From: Prosopocoilus inquinatus
Taxonomy: Eukaryota; Arthropoda; Insecta; Coleoptera; Lucanidae
Assembly (NCBI GenBank): GCA_036172665.1
Contig: CM069871.1
Location: forward strand, 1 to 64,000
Direction: 5' to 3'
Length of the DNA: 64,000 nt
Numbering within the stretch: position 1 is the first letter of the stretch; every line of letters starts with the position of its first letter. Under the pieces are notes generated by a model. That model saw only the letters and a program-made list of their open reading frames with translations. It ran no database searches and was not told the DNA's origin. Below are positions 31,579 to 44,100 of this stretch, one piece after another. Made by a program: the position numbers and the translations under genes.

Positions 31579-32460
31579 TGACTTACTACTTGTCGATGTT
31601 TGGCGGCTCCATCGGCAACCATGGAACCAAGTGATGCCGATGTTTCGTTTCATCGGCAGCCGTTGAACCAAGTGATGCTCCGATGTGTCTCGGGTCCGGA
31701 ACGAACAAATTCTCGAGTTCAGAGTCACATGTTGTCTCACTGTACAAGCCTGAGAATGAGAAAGATATTAGTCTAGAGACAGATAACACAAAATATTTCT
31801 CACCTTAGACTGAAGGCTTGTATTATAAGCAGTCTCTGGAGATTGACTAAGAGCCTAATCTCGTTGTAGTAGCAGATAGTAAAACGAATAAAACATCTCC
31901 AAAGCCTAAAAAAAAAAATAATTACTTAGAAGAAATAAAAGATTTTTTTCATAATTAGTAATTACCTGGGATATTTCAGAATCAAAAGTACTGCTTTTTG
32001 TGGAAGTTCACTGGCCCCAAGTAGCCCTCGTTCGATATACCTTGGTCGGCGTTGGTGAACGGACGATCAAATGCAAAGATGTCTGCAAGGAAGAGTTCAC
32101 TTTTAGTTTGCTAATACGGCATCACAAGATTTCATTTTAAATTGATAAAAACCACGTTTAACCGTTTCAGTTTATAGAGAATAGATGCTGAACACTTTTA
32201 TATTATCAACGAACCTGTATTTCTTGCAATAACAAACTAAACTCTGCAAATAATTTAGAATTTATAGCACGCGTTGTGAACTGGACGAACTTTCGAAACA
32301 AAATGGAGGAGGTCGTTACGCTTGGGAAGCATGAAGAAGGCGGACGTCGTCGATCCTGGCAGATAGCCTCGAACCCCGTACGCTAACAGTTTATGAGCGC
32401 GGCAAATTTAAATTCAAAGAGGGAGCCGTTGAAGAAATCGCGGACCATCAGGCGTCAACA
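31579..32460 (-). other. Candidate spliced non-coding transcription unit, copy 2
   Basis: The same splice signals as copy 1 are kept (CAG|GTAATT, AAG|GTGAGA, TTCTCAG, GTAAGT). Exon 2 lacks a block of about 50 bp, and the upstream GC-rich segment is type B. Loss of 50 bp, not a multiple of three, without other damage again argues for a non-coding unit. Confidence 0.3.
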
Positions 32461-35400
32461 TTTTTGTATTAAAAATTGGAAATTATTAAAATTTAAAAAT
32501 ATACTACTTACATTACGTAAAACTAAAAGTTAAAAACCAACGAACAATAATTGTTTAAACTACTGATGATTGTTAATATTAATATTTGATAATATTGACC
32601 TATTCTGTAAGAAATGTATTTATTATCGAATTCGTTTCAAACTTCTTAATAAAAAAACTCGAGCATCACTATTTTTACTCCGATTGAAATTTCGGAGAAG
32701 CAACTTGCAATTTTTAAGGGTCGCTATGATTCATTTTTCTTTCTAAAAAAATGGCTGAAATTGATTACAGACTTTTTACGTCATTGGATATTTATTTTTA
32801 GGGTCCAAAAATACGTCAATTTACGTGAACTTTCTGAAATATTAAGAGAATACTAAGAAAACTGTAATTTCTTTTTATATTTTATAATAGTAGGTCGTGA
32901 TTTTAGCCGTATACCGGCTGTTACAAATTGAGTGTGCACTGAAGGAGAATCTCCTAAACCGTAAGAGGTACAAGTATGGTTAAATGGAAGAAAAGATGCA
33001 CGAATCAATGTCTCTAACTCGTATTCATTAACAGAATGATTTTTTTATTATTTCTTCTTGAGATATTAATAAAAATGTAAAAAAATCGATTTTCTTTTTC
33101 ACTCTGTATCTCTTTTATTATACATAATTTTGAAATTCTGATTTAACTATCTACGGGCACTTTTTGATTCTGCTTCGAATAGGAGTAATAGAATTGAAGT
33201 CAAACGTTTCGACTTTCCACGACGACCACGATCTCAGTTTCAATTTTTTAAATACAACTTATGTCTTTTTATTGTTCTCTTCGATGGCATTTTTTCTCCT
33301 GATTGTAATGATACATCACACTTAATAGTTGATATTAATTTGAAGCTTAAATAATTCAGATTTTACATGAAAATTTTATTTAATACATAATTTCAAATTT
33401 CTAGTTCATTTTATTAGCTGAATAAAATATAATAAGCTATTTAAAGTTTTTCTGTATCGTTATTTTAATAATGCATTGCACTTGCGAAAATAAATTCTTA
33501 CCGACAAATATCGATTGGTTCTAATATAATTTGCTCGATTTGTTTCTCAGCAGCTTTAGTATAGGAGTGAAAAATGTTTGGTTCGTTTTCTTATCTTTTT
33601 ATTATTCTAGTCGATAGTATTTTTTCTGGTGATTTCAGTGAGTATAATATTTAATACCTTTTTTTCAAGTAAAGTCAGAATATGACAAAAAAAAACTGAC
33701 AGTTTTTTTATTTGTTAAGTATTAGCAACTAACATTCAGTTGTCGGAAGTGGAAAAACCAATAAATTTTGACTAAATGATATTAGGTGGTTAACACAAAC
33801 CAAATAAACAGCATTATAAACATATTAAATTACAAGAACAAAATAAATAAGTTGAATAAAAATTATAGAAGAACATGAGAGTTTGTAGAATAAATAAAGT
33901 GAAATAAATAAATTAAAGTAAATCCTCGAAATGTCTTCCACTGTTTTCAAAACACACATTCATACTTAATCCTATGTGTTGTTAAGCGTGTCGAAGATGA
34001 ATTTGCGAAATATTTTTGTAAGAATTTAATATTCGCCTTCTTAGTTTCTCCATATTATTTATCTTAGTGCTAGTTACTGTTTCGATGTCCAAAATACCTA
34101 CTTTATCCTGTTTAGATTATGGATGGTGGTCCCAATATAACTTGCCAACTTCAACGGATCAAAACGAGTGGCAATATTTAGTGCCATTTTTGGACTTAAC
34201 CATATTTAAAAAAATTTAAAGATAGTGAAGTGTTGACAGTCACCGAGTGCTAAAGAAAATAAAAAAAAATTACATTGTTGTAGAAAGTATTTTCCAAATT
34301 TATCACAAAAATATTTGTTTTTAGCTGCCAATGTCTTTGTAGAAGGCACTATTCAGTAATATCTAAATGTTTTTAGTATAATTAGTATTCACTTTTTCTT
34401 TTAACTCGACAGTGCGCGTCAAAATTAAAAACTAGGCTTTCTCATTCCTATACCAAAGCTGAGATACAAATCGAGCAAATTATATTAGAACCAATCGATA
34501 TTTGTCGGTAAAAATTAATTTTCCCGAGTGCAATGCATTATTAAAATAACGATACAGAAAAACTTTAAATAGCTTATTATATTTTACACTATAGCTAATA
34601 AAATGAACTAGAAATTTGAAATTATGTATTAAATAAAATTTTCATATAAAATCTGAATTATTTAAGCTTCAAATTAACATCAACTATTAAGTGTGATATA
34701 TGATTACAATCGGGAAAAAAGATGCTATCGAACAGAGCAATAAAAAGACTTAAGTTGTACTTAAAAAATTGAAACTGATGATAGTCGCGGAAAGACGAAA
34801 CGTTTGACTTCAATTCTGTTACTCCTATTCGAAGAAGAATCAAAAAGTGCCTGTAGAAAGTTAATTCAGAATTTCAAAATTATGTATAATAAAAGAGATA
34901 CAGAGAGAAAAAGAAAATCGATTATTTTACATTTTTATTAATATCTCAATAAGAATTAAGAAAAAAATCATTCTCTCAATGAATACCAATTGAGCATTGA
35001 TTCGTGCAACTTTTCTTCCATTTAACCGAATTTGTATCTCTTACGGTTCAGCAGATCTCTTCAGTGCACCCCAAGCATAGCATATACCAGGTCTCCCTAC
35101 AGTGTTTTCTCGGGCAATATGTCGATAATTACTGAAGATATCCACATTTCTCTTTTGAATGTGAAGAGATCTGGCAACACAAAATTTTCATCTACACAGG
35201 GTGAATTAAAACATTGGGTGCTGGATGCAACTTCTTTTTATTTCAAATGGCATACCCTCATGTATGTATGGTATCAAATTTGGATCACCCATAAAATTAG
35301 GCACATTTTCTGTATACCCGTTATCTACGCCTCCTAATTATAACCGTTTCTACGATATTAAACCTTCCATCTAGAAACTGGTTAGAGCATGCTATATTCA

Positions 35401-38400
35401 AGAAAATTGACTTTTGTCATCTAGAAATGTCTGACATTTTGCTTAGTATAATGATCATCCCCCTGTAATTATAAAAATACATTTTTAATAGTGACTTAGA
35501 GCGATCTAAAGCATCATTTGCTACATCTGTGACAAAAATAATTTCCTTAAAAGTAAATAAAACCAGAATAAATACTATAATGGCTGCAAACGCTTTTTTT
35601 TTAATAAAACGTTAAAAATATTAAGAACAGTTACATTTATGCACAGATTATGGTAAACAAAAACGTGTAGAATGTTGCGGAGAACGAAATCATAAGAGGA
35701 CGTGCCATTTGAAATTAAAAAGTTGAATCCAGCACAACTGTTTTGGTAGGTACAGACTCTATATTTGAAAATAATTTTATGCTGCAGATCTCTAAAATGC
35801 AAAACAAAAATATCTTGAGACATTTTTTTTATCTTCCGTGATTATCAACATATAACCCGAGAACTCACTGTTGGAACACCCTATACAGAGAGAGATTCAG
35901 TCAAGCCATTCCTTAAAAGTAGTTTACTGACTTCCTCCTTGAATTTTTATTTCATATTTTGAGATTATAAATTAGCGGTAATGATCTATTAAAATATAAT
36001 ATTTCCAACTTTCGGACACTTCTGCTTGCCCAAGAAGTTGCTGTCAACTTTCTTATTTTAAATGGAATACCCCACTTTTTAATGCATTTTTCAAATCTTC
36101 ATGAATATCTAAAAATCTATGTAACATGTGATACAAGAAAAATTAGCAGTGCCTTGTTTATGATGCTGCCATTTTTTCTGTAACAAAAGCCATTATTTCA
36201 ATTTTTGACCTGTAGTAGGCTATACTCGTAGGCTTTCAGGTCATACCTAATTTTACACAAAATTGTTTATGGGCTGGTTGCTGGTTGAAAAGTAACTTCT
36301 ATTCGAACTGATACCAACTGTCGAAAAGTCATGTTTTTTTAAATATGAACACCCATTTTTTATTTTCTTTTATTTCACATGATATGAAAATATACTAGAC
36401 GTTCCGTTTAAAAAACATGACTTCTCGACAGTTGAAATCAGTTCGAATTAAACTTACTTTTCAACCGTCCTGTAAACAATCAAGTGCAAAACTGGACATG
36501 ATCTGAAAGAATGGTACTGTATCCTCCTCCTACAGGGCAAAAATTGGCATCGAGGTTTTTGTTGCACAAAGATGGCAGTATCATAAACGAGGTTCTGCAA
36601 GTCAGAGCTTTTTTAAAAAATGGAAATACCTTGGTTAATTTTTCTTGTATCACATGATGAACAAAATATTTTTGGAATTTTATGAAGATTTCAAAAATGC
36701 ATTAAAAGATGGGGTATTCCATTTAAAATTAGGAAGTTGATGGCAACTTCCGGTATAAGCGAAAGTGTCCGAAAGTTGAAAATATATTTAGATAGATCCT
36801 TATCGTTAACTTATAACTGCTAAATATGAAGCAGAAATTCAAAGGACAAATCCGTACTCTTTTAATGAGTGGGTTGCCTGAGTATCCCTGTATTTTTATT
36901 TAAAAGTGTGTCTTAACTTTTTTAAAAAGATAAAGAAATGTATAACATTATTCGACAGATTAATTATAAATTTTACTCCTATTATTTTAAAAAGTTAAGA
37001 CGGACTTTCAAATTAAAATACCTGACCATTTTTAATATCCGACTTGACAGAGAATAATCCTAATAATCAAATTCAAATTTTACTTGGTACAATGTGACCA
37101 ATTTGGAATGTAAAATGTATTGGTTTGCTGATTTGAACTGATTATATTTTCTTGCAAGGTAGAGCTCCCAGAAGTTTCCTACTTACTATCAAATACATAC
37201 AAAATTTCTAAAAATAATAAATTAGATTAATTTAAGACGTCTTTCATTTATTTTTTCTTCTTGCAAGGTAGAGTTCCAAGAAATTTACTACTTACTATCA
37301 AATACATACAAAATTTCTAAAAATAATAAATTAGATTAATTTAAACCGTCTTTCATTTATTTTTTTCAACGACTTTTAATTTTTCAAGAAAATTAATTTT
37401 TCAAGAAAATAACAGATACTGATAATTACTCAAACATTGATTATTACAAATTAGATGATAAACATATTCTTTTCAGGAGTGTGTCCATTCTAAATGTGTC
37501 GCACTGTACCAATAGTATTAAGTCACCCGGTTTTAGGTTGATGGTCGTCTTTTTTAAATAGGACGCTCTGTATATGGTAATCCGTTCTGATGCACCAGCA
37601 GCAAACATTAAATTTAAGTTTTCCCAAAAGATCTTTCGCACATCGACATCTTCAATTTTAGAAAGGAATACTCAATTATCCCGAAATTTTAATGTCACAT
37701 CGAAAAACACTTCTCAAAATCTTTAATAAGTGTCCCCGCTTTATTTTTTAAAAAAATTGAGGAAATGACAAAAAATTGTCCAAAAATAATAAATAGTAGT
37801 GACAAATTTTATCGAGTGGCAAAATCTAAATAACAGTGACATTAAATATTGTGGCATGCAAGAAAGAAAAAAAAACAGTACAAGTTGGAATATCAAATGT
37901 AAATGAACACACAAACCTCATTTTTAAAACCTGTTAGCTGCATCTGTGTATAAACCTGAACTTTAAGGCATCGCAATTTATATTCCTAAATGTACAAATA
38001 AAATCAGAAAACAAAGCAAACTGAAAACTAGTAATTCAACTGAGTAAAAACTCAAGCTTAAAATTGTTTAAAAAAATATATATTATTTTACGATGTGAAA
38101 GTATTATTGCAAGACAAATTACTAAAGGGTTAATATAAGTCATTTATTTATTACAAATTATTTTAAGTACTCTTATAGCTGTGCTTCACACTATCTGATT
38201 TTCCATTTGAATTTGAATATGACTGAGAATATACAGTGTCCTTCAAAAAGTGTGCTGCACAAATAGGGATTTGTTGTATTATGGATTTTTATTTAAATTT
38301 TTTGAGTTCCAACACTTCTGCATTTCCTAAAATCAAAGTAGCAAATGTCAGATTAAATTTATCTGGAATGGTATACAACGTGGACATTATGAAATGAATA

Positions 38401-40193
38401 CCGCTTAAAAGTACCCTTACTTTACAAGATACAGGGAAAATGTCATAAGAACAAGTCGTTCAGAATTACAAGTTAGAGATAGATATAAAATTATAGCTTC
38501 TTATAAACAAAAGAAATACAATTTATTGTAAACCACTCTTTATACACACACTACATTGAGTAGTATTGGAGGGATGAAAGTGTCCGCCAAAATAAGATGA
38601 ATAGGAAAACAAGAAATTCGTTTGTATTTCTCAATTACTTCATTTGGTTCAGAGTTATTATTACAATGAATTTCTATCGTGCTACAAAAAAAGTATAAAG
38701 TTTTGGAATGCATTGAAATAACCACTAAGGAGAAAATCAAATAATTGAAAAATAAGAACGAATTTCGTGTTTTCCTATTCATATTATTTTAGCGGAGAAT
38801 TTAACCCCACCTGTACTTCCTAATGTAGTATGTATAAACAGTGATTCACAATAAAGTGTGATTTTTTTTCATTTTTGAGATGGGAGGCTATAATTATTTC
38901 ATATCTAGCCATAACTTTTTATTCTGAACAACTTATTCTTATGACATTTTCCTGTATCTTATATAAAATAAGGGTGCTTCACTCTTAAGTGGTCTTCATT
39001 TCTCGGTGTCCATGCTGTATATCGCTCAGGAAAAATTTCTTTTGACATTTACCAATTCGATTTTAAGAGATGCAGAAGCTTTCTGCATCAAAAATTTTTT
39101 ATATAAATTGATTAAAAAAAAATCCCATTTGTAGCACACTTTTTGAAAGACAGTACATGGTGTCCCCTACAGTGAGTTCTCGGGCTACGTCTCAATATCT
39201 ACAACAAAAATCTCTATCTGTACCTGTCAAAAGTTGAAAGTCAAAAATGAATACCGTGATTTTAACATGAAACATTTCTGTTCATGTTACTACAGAAACA
39301 AATCCCAATTTCTAAAAATATTGTTGCATGATCATAGTCGTTAAATTTTCAATTTTATTTTGGAACATCTGTCACAAAAAGACAGGAAAACTTTTTAAAA
39401 TTTGTTACAATGTTTATATATAATTAATAATAATAATAATAATTTACGTAACCAGAGAACGTACTGTCGGGTCAGGCCAGCCTATATTTATCACAAAACA
39501 TAGAAGTCGACATTTTCTATGATGCCAGAGTTGGAAGATTTTCAAAAGCAGAAACACTTTTTCAAAGCATGCGTGAGAGTAAATTCTCCAGATAAGAACT
39601 CCTAAAAAGAAATCTTGAAAAGTTGGGAAAAATTTCTACTAAATTCAATTGTTAATCGTTAATTTTGGTATTTTGATTAAATTACTCTCGCCAAGTTAAA
39701 TTTGTCATTGGTGAAAGTTAAAACTGAACTAAAAAAAGATTTACCCTTTGCTCATCACCAAAGGCCCGTTATTTAGAAGACAGAAAATATTTCCCTGAAA
39801 GTGATCCCCTCGTAAAATTAACTTGTCTTTGATAAATCAGTAACACATTTTAATACAATCTATTTTAAAAAGGCAAATAATCAAGAAAACCTGTAAACGA
39901 AGTTAATAAAATTATAAAGTCAAAATATTTCGTCACATATTGAGAACCCCCTCTTTCCAAGTTATATTATCCCCAACAGATGTAACTTGCAATGAAAACA
40001 TTTTATGTAATAATTCTTTCGGCAAATTTAAACAAACCTAACTTTAAAAAAAAAATAATTACAGTTAAAGAAAAGCTGTAATAGATATCCACTTTCTTCC
40101 AACCCTGGAAATCTATAGCTTGTTTGATATATCCAACTCGTCCGTAACTACACATAATTGAATGGCAATCATGACTTACTACTTGTCGATGTT
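31601..40193. repeat. Macrosatellite unit 2 (type B, 2.1-kb palindrome inserted)
   Basis: Unit of 8593 bp. It has the type B GC-rich segment (about 32265-32450), which differs from type A in wording and length, and an extra stretch of about 110 bp at 32636-32745 that contains the hairpin CTCCG...CGGAG. The junction carries the 2.1-kb palindrome at 32909-35078. The rest matches unit 1 in order: P2 35080-35888, P3 35881-36893, RKIFWENLN frame 37444-37641, P7 38231-39167. It is closest to unit 4. Confidence 0.9.
32909..35078. mobile_element. 2.1-kb palindrome at the unit junction (copy 1)
   Basis: After GTATACCGGCTGTTAC the left arm reads TGTGCACTGAAGGAGAATCT, AACCGTAAGAGGTACAAGTA and GGTTAAATGGAAGAAAAGAT. 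The right arm ends with the complements ATCTTTTCTTCCATTTAACC-like, TACAAATTCGGTT-like and CTCTTCAGTGCACC. A further matching pair lies near 33520-33570 and 34440-34490 (GGTTCTAATATAATTTGCTC with its complement). The axis is near 34003 and the loop is several hundred bp. No coding frame longer than about 61 residues was seen. The second copy is at 49004-51182. Confidence 0.85.
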
Positions 40194-41140
40194 TGGCGGC
40201 TCCATCGGCAACCATGGAACCAAGTGATGCCGATGTTTCGTTTCATCGGCAGCCGTTGAACCAAGTGATGCTCCGATGTGTCTCGGGTCCGGAACGAACA
40301 AATTCTCGAGTTCAAAGTCACATGTTGTCTCACTGTACAAGCCTGAGAATGAGAAAGATATTAGTCTAGAGACAGATAACACAAAATATTTCTCACCTTA
40401 GACTGAAGACTTGTATTCAGCAGTCTCTGGAGATTGACTAAGAGCTTAAATTCTTCGATGTAAATGTGAGACGAACACCAAATGGAAGCAGTTCAGCCTA
40501 ATCTCGTTGTAGTAGCAGATAGTAAAACGAATAAAACATCTCCAAAGCCTAAAAAAAAAAAATAATTACTTAGAAAAAAAAAAGATTTTTTTCATAATTA
40601 GTAATTACCTGGGATATTTCAGAATCAAAAGTACTGCTTTTTGTGGAAGTTCACTGGCCCCAAGTAGCCCTCGTTCGATATACCTTGGTCGGCGTTGGTG
40701 AACGGACGATCAAATGCAAAGATGTCTGCAAGGAAGAGTTCACTTTTAGTTGGCTAATACGGCATCACAAGATTTCATTTTAAATTGATAAAAACCATGT
40801 TTAACCGTTTCAGTTTATAGAGAATAGATGCTGAACACTTTTATATTATCAACGAACCTGTATTTCTTGCAATAACAAACTAAACTCTGCAAATAATTTA
40901 GAATTTATAGCACGCGTCGCGAATAGGTCGAAGTTTCGGGCCAAAATGGAGGAGCAAAGAGAAGGCGGAAGTCGTCGGTCCTGCGTGGAAGCCTCGACCC
41001 CCCCGTACGCGCATACTTCAGTGAAACTTTCCGTGCTGTAATTGGTCAAAAGCAAAGACTAACGGAAGTTTATGAGCGCGGCAAATTTAAATTGAAACAG
41101 GGAGCGTTTGAAGCAATGGCAGACCATCAGGCGTCAACAT
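40172..41140 (-). other. Candidate spliced non-coding transcription unit, copy 3
   Basis: Splice signals and the type A CCAAT-containing upstream segment are conserved relative to copy 1, with scattered substitutions. The 68-residue frame at 40849-41055 begins with TTG, not ATG, and is not taken as a gene. Confidence 0.3.
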
Positions 41141-44100
41141 TTTTGTATTAAAAATTGGAAATTATTAAAATTTAAAAATATACTCCCTACATTACGTAAA
41201 ACTAAAAGTTAAAAACCAACGAACAATAATTGTTTAAACTACTGATGATTGTTCATATTAATATTTGATAATATTGACCTATTCTGTAAGAAATGTATTT
41301 TTATTATAGAATTCGCTGATTCATTTTTCGTTCTAAAAAATGGCTAAAATTGACTAGAGACTTTGTATGTCATTGGATATTTATTTTTAGGGTCCAAAAA
41401 TACGTCAATTTACGTGAACTTTTTCAAATATTAAGAGAAAACTATTTCTTTTTATATTTTATAATAGTAGGTCGTGATTTTAAGTATACCGGGTGTCCCG
41501 CGCCATGTGCTCACGTTTCTAGAATCATTATTTATTAATCGATTAACCTGAATTTTGGAGACGATAAACTAAACAAAAAATGGAATTTTTCTAGATACTG
41601 ATAGTCTTCATAGGACTTCCGGTTTCGCCGGAAGTGATATCAACTTTCTTATTTTATATGGAATACCCTATATGTTTTTACATATTTAAAATCTACCGTG
41701 CATTACGAATCCGAATACGTATCAATTGTTAATTTTGGTTTCCATGACAACGAAAAAGAAGCTTTTTTATTTTTCAATCTAGAAAGCTATGAATCGCATT
41801 TTTTCGATCTAATGCGATCAAGTGTTTCGAAAAAATCACTCCTTTGATGGTATTTTGATTTTTAACATTTTTACAGTATTTCAAATTTTCATTTTCATTT
41901 AGCTCTTAACTATTTTTTTTCGATAGAACCTCAGGTGTTTCTTAGCTTAGTTCAACAGAACATTTTTTTCTGAGTACGCTGATACCAAATACGTCATATT
42001 TTCTTTGCAAGTCATTTGAAATAAAGGGAGTCTAAAATTTCAATAAGACATGTTCTATTTTAAATTATTTCCAAAGAAAATATGAGGTATTTGGTATCAG
42101 AATATTCAGAAAAAAATGTTCAGTTGAACTAAGCTAAGAAACAGGAGTATCTACCATTAAAAAAAATGAGTTTCGACCTAATGAAAATTTCAAATAATGT
42201 AAAAATGTTGAAAACCAAAATACCATCAAAGGAGAGACTTTTTCGAAACACTTATCGCATTAGGTCGAAAATATGCGATTCATAAGCTTTCTAAATTGAA
42301 AAATAAAAGTTCTTTTTTCGTTCGTCATGAAAACCAAAATTAACAATTGATACGTATTCGGACTCGTAATGATCCGTAGATTTTAAATATGTAAATATAA
42401 AATAAGAAAGTTGATATCACTTCCGGCGAAACCGGAAGTCCTATGACGACTATCAGTATGTCGGAAAATTCCATTTTTTGTTTAGTTTGTCTCCAAAATT
42501 CAGGTTAATCGATCAATGAATAAAGATTCTAGAAGGGTGAGCACATGGCGCGGGACACCCGGTATAGCATATACCACGTGTCCCTACAGTGTTTTCTCGG
42601 GCAATATCCCGATAATTACTGAAGATACAAAAAAAAATATCGACATTTTTCTTTTGAATGTGAAGAGATCTGGCAACACAAAATTTTCATCTACACAGGG
42701 TGAATTAAAACATTGGGTGCCGGATGCAACTTCTTTTTATTTCAAATGGCATACTCTCATGTATGTATGGTATCAAATTTGGATCACCCATAAAATTAGG
42801 CACATTTTCTGTATACCCGTTATCTACGCCTCCTAATTATAACCGTTTTTACGATATTAAACCTTCCATCTAGAAACTGGTTAGAGCATGCTATATTCAA
42901 GAAAATTGACTTTTGTCATCTAGAAATGTCTGACATTTTGCTTAGTATAATGATCATCCTCCTGTAATTATAAAAATACATTTTTAGTAGTGACTTAGAG
43001 CGATCTGAAGTATCATTTGCTGCATCTGTGCCAGAAATAATTTCCTTAAAAGTAAATAAAACCAGAATAAATACGATAATATCTGCAAACGCTTTTTTTT
43101 TAAATAAAACGTTAAAAATATTAAGAACAGTTACATTTATGCACAGATTTTGGTAAACAAAAACGTGTAGAATGTTGCGGAGAATGAAATCGTAACAGGA
43201 CGTGCAATTTGAAATTAAAAAGTTGAATCCAGCACAACTGTTTTGGTAGGTACAGCCTGTATATTTGAAAATAATTTTATGCTGCAGATCTCTAAAATGC
43301 AAAACAGAAATATCTTGGGACATTTTTTTTTTATCTTCAGTGATTATCAACATATAGTCCGAGAACTCACCGTTGGGACACTCCATACAGGGAGATTCAG
43401 TCAAGCCATTCCTTAAAAGTAGTTTACTGACTTCCTCCTTGAATTTTTATTTCATATTTTGAGATTATAAGTTAGCGGTAATGATCTATTAAAATATAAT
43501 ATTTCCAAATTTCGGACACTTCTGCTTGCACAGGAAGTTGCTGTCAACTTTCTTATTTTAAATGGAATACCCCCACTTTTTAATGCATTTTTCAAATCTT
43601 CATGAATATCTAAAGATCTTATGTAACATGTGATACAAGAAAAATTAGCAGTGCCTTGTTTATGATGCTGCCATTTCTTGTGTAACAAAAGCCATTATTT
43701 CAATTTTTGACCTATAGTAGGCTATACTCGTAGGCTTTCAGGTCATACCTAATTTTACACAAAATTGTTTATGGGCTGGTTGAAAAGTAACTTCTATTCG
43801 AACTGATTTCAACTGTTGAAAGGTCATGTTTTTTAAATAGAACACCCAGTTTTTATTTTTTTTATTTCACATGGTATGAAAATATACTAGACGTTCCGTT
43901 TAAAAAACATGACTTCTCGACAGTTGAAATCAGTTCGAATTAAAGTTACTTTTCAACCGTCCCGTAAACAATCAAGTGCAAAACTGGACATGATCTGAAA
44001 GAATGTTACTGTATCCTCCTACAGGGCAAAAATTGGCATCGTGGTTTTTGTTGCACAAAGATGGCAGTATCATAAACGAGGTTCTCCAAGTCTGAGCTTG

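Larger units (their letters stand above)
25306..31600. repeat. Macrosatellite unit 1 (type A, empty junction)
   Basis: Unit of 6295 bp. In order: candidate spliced segment (25284-25722 on the - strand), type A GC-rich segment (about 26010-26250), junction without insertion at 26605-26620, palindrome P2 (26619-27316), palindrome P3 (27311-28320), small hairpin 28320-28450, two copies of a roughly 108-bp repeat (28575-28795), the RKIFWENLN frame (28859-29047, - strand), palindrome P7 (29640-30576) and a weaker palindrome to about 30900. It shares the junction sequence and the variant GGATTAAACTTC with unit 5. Confidence 0.9.
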
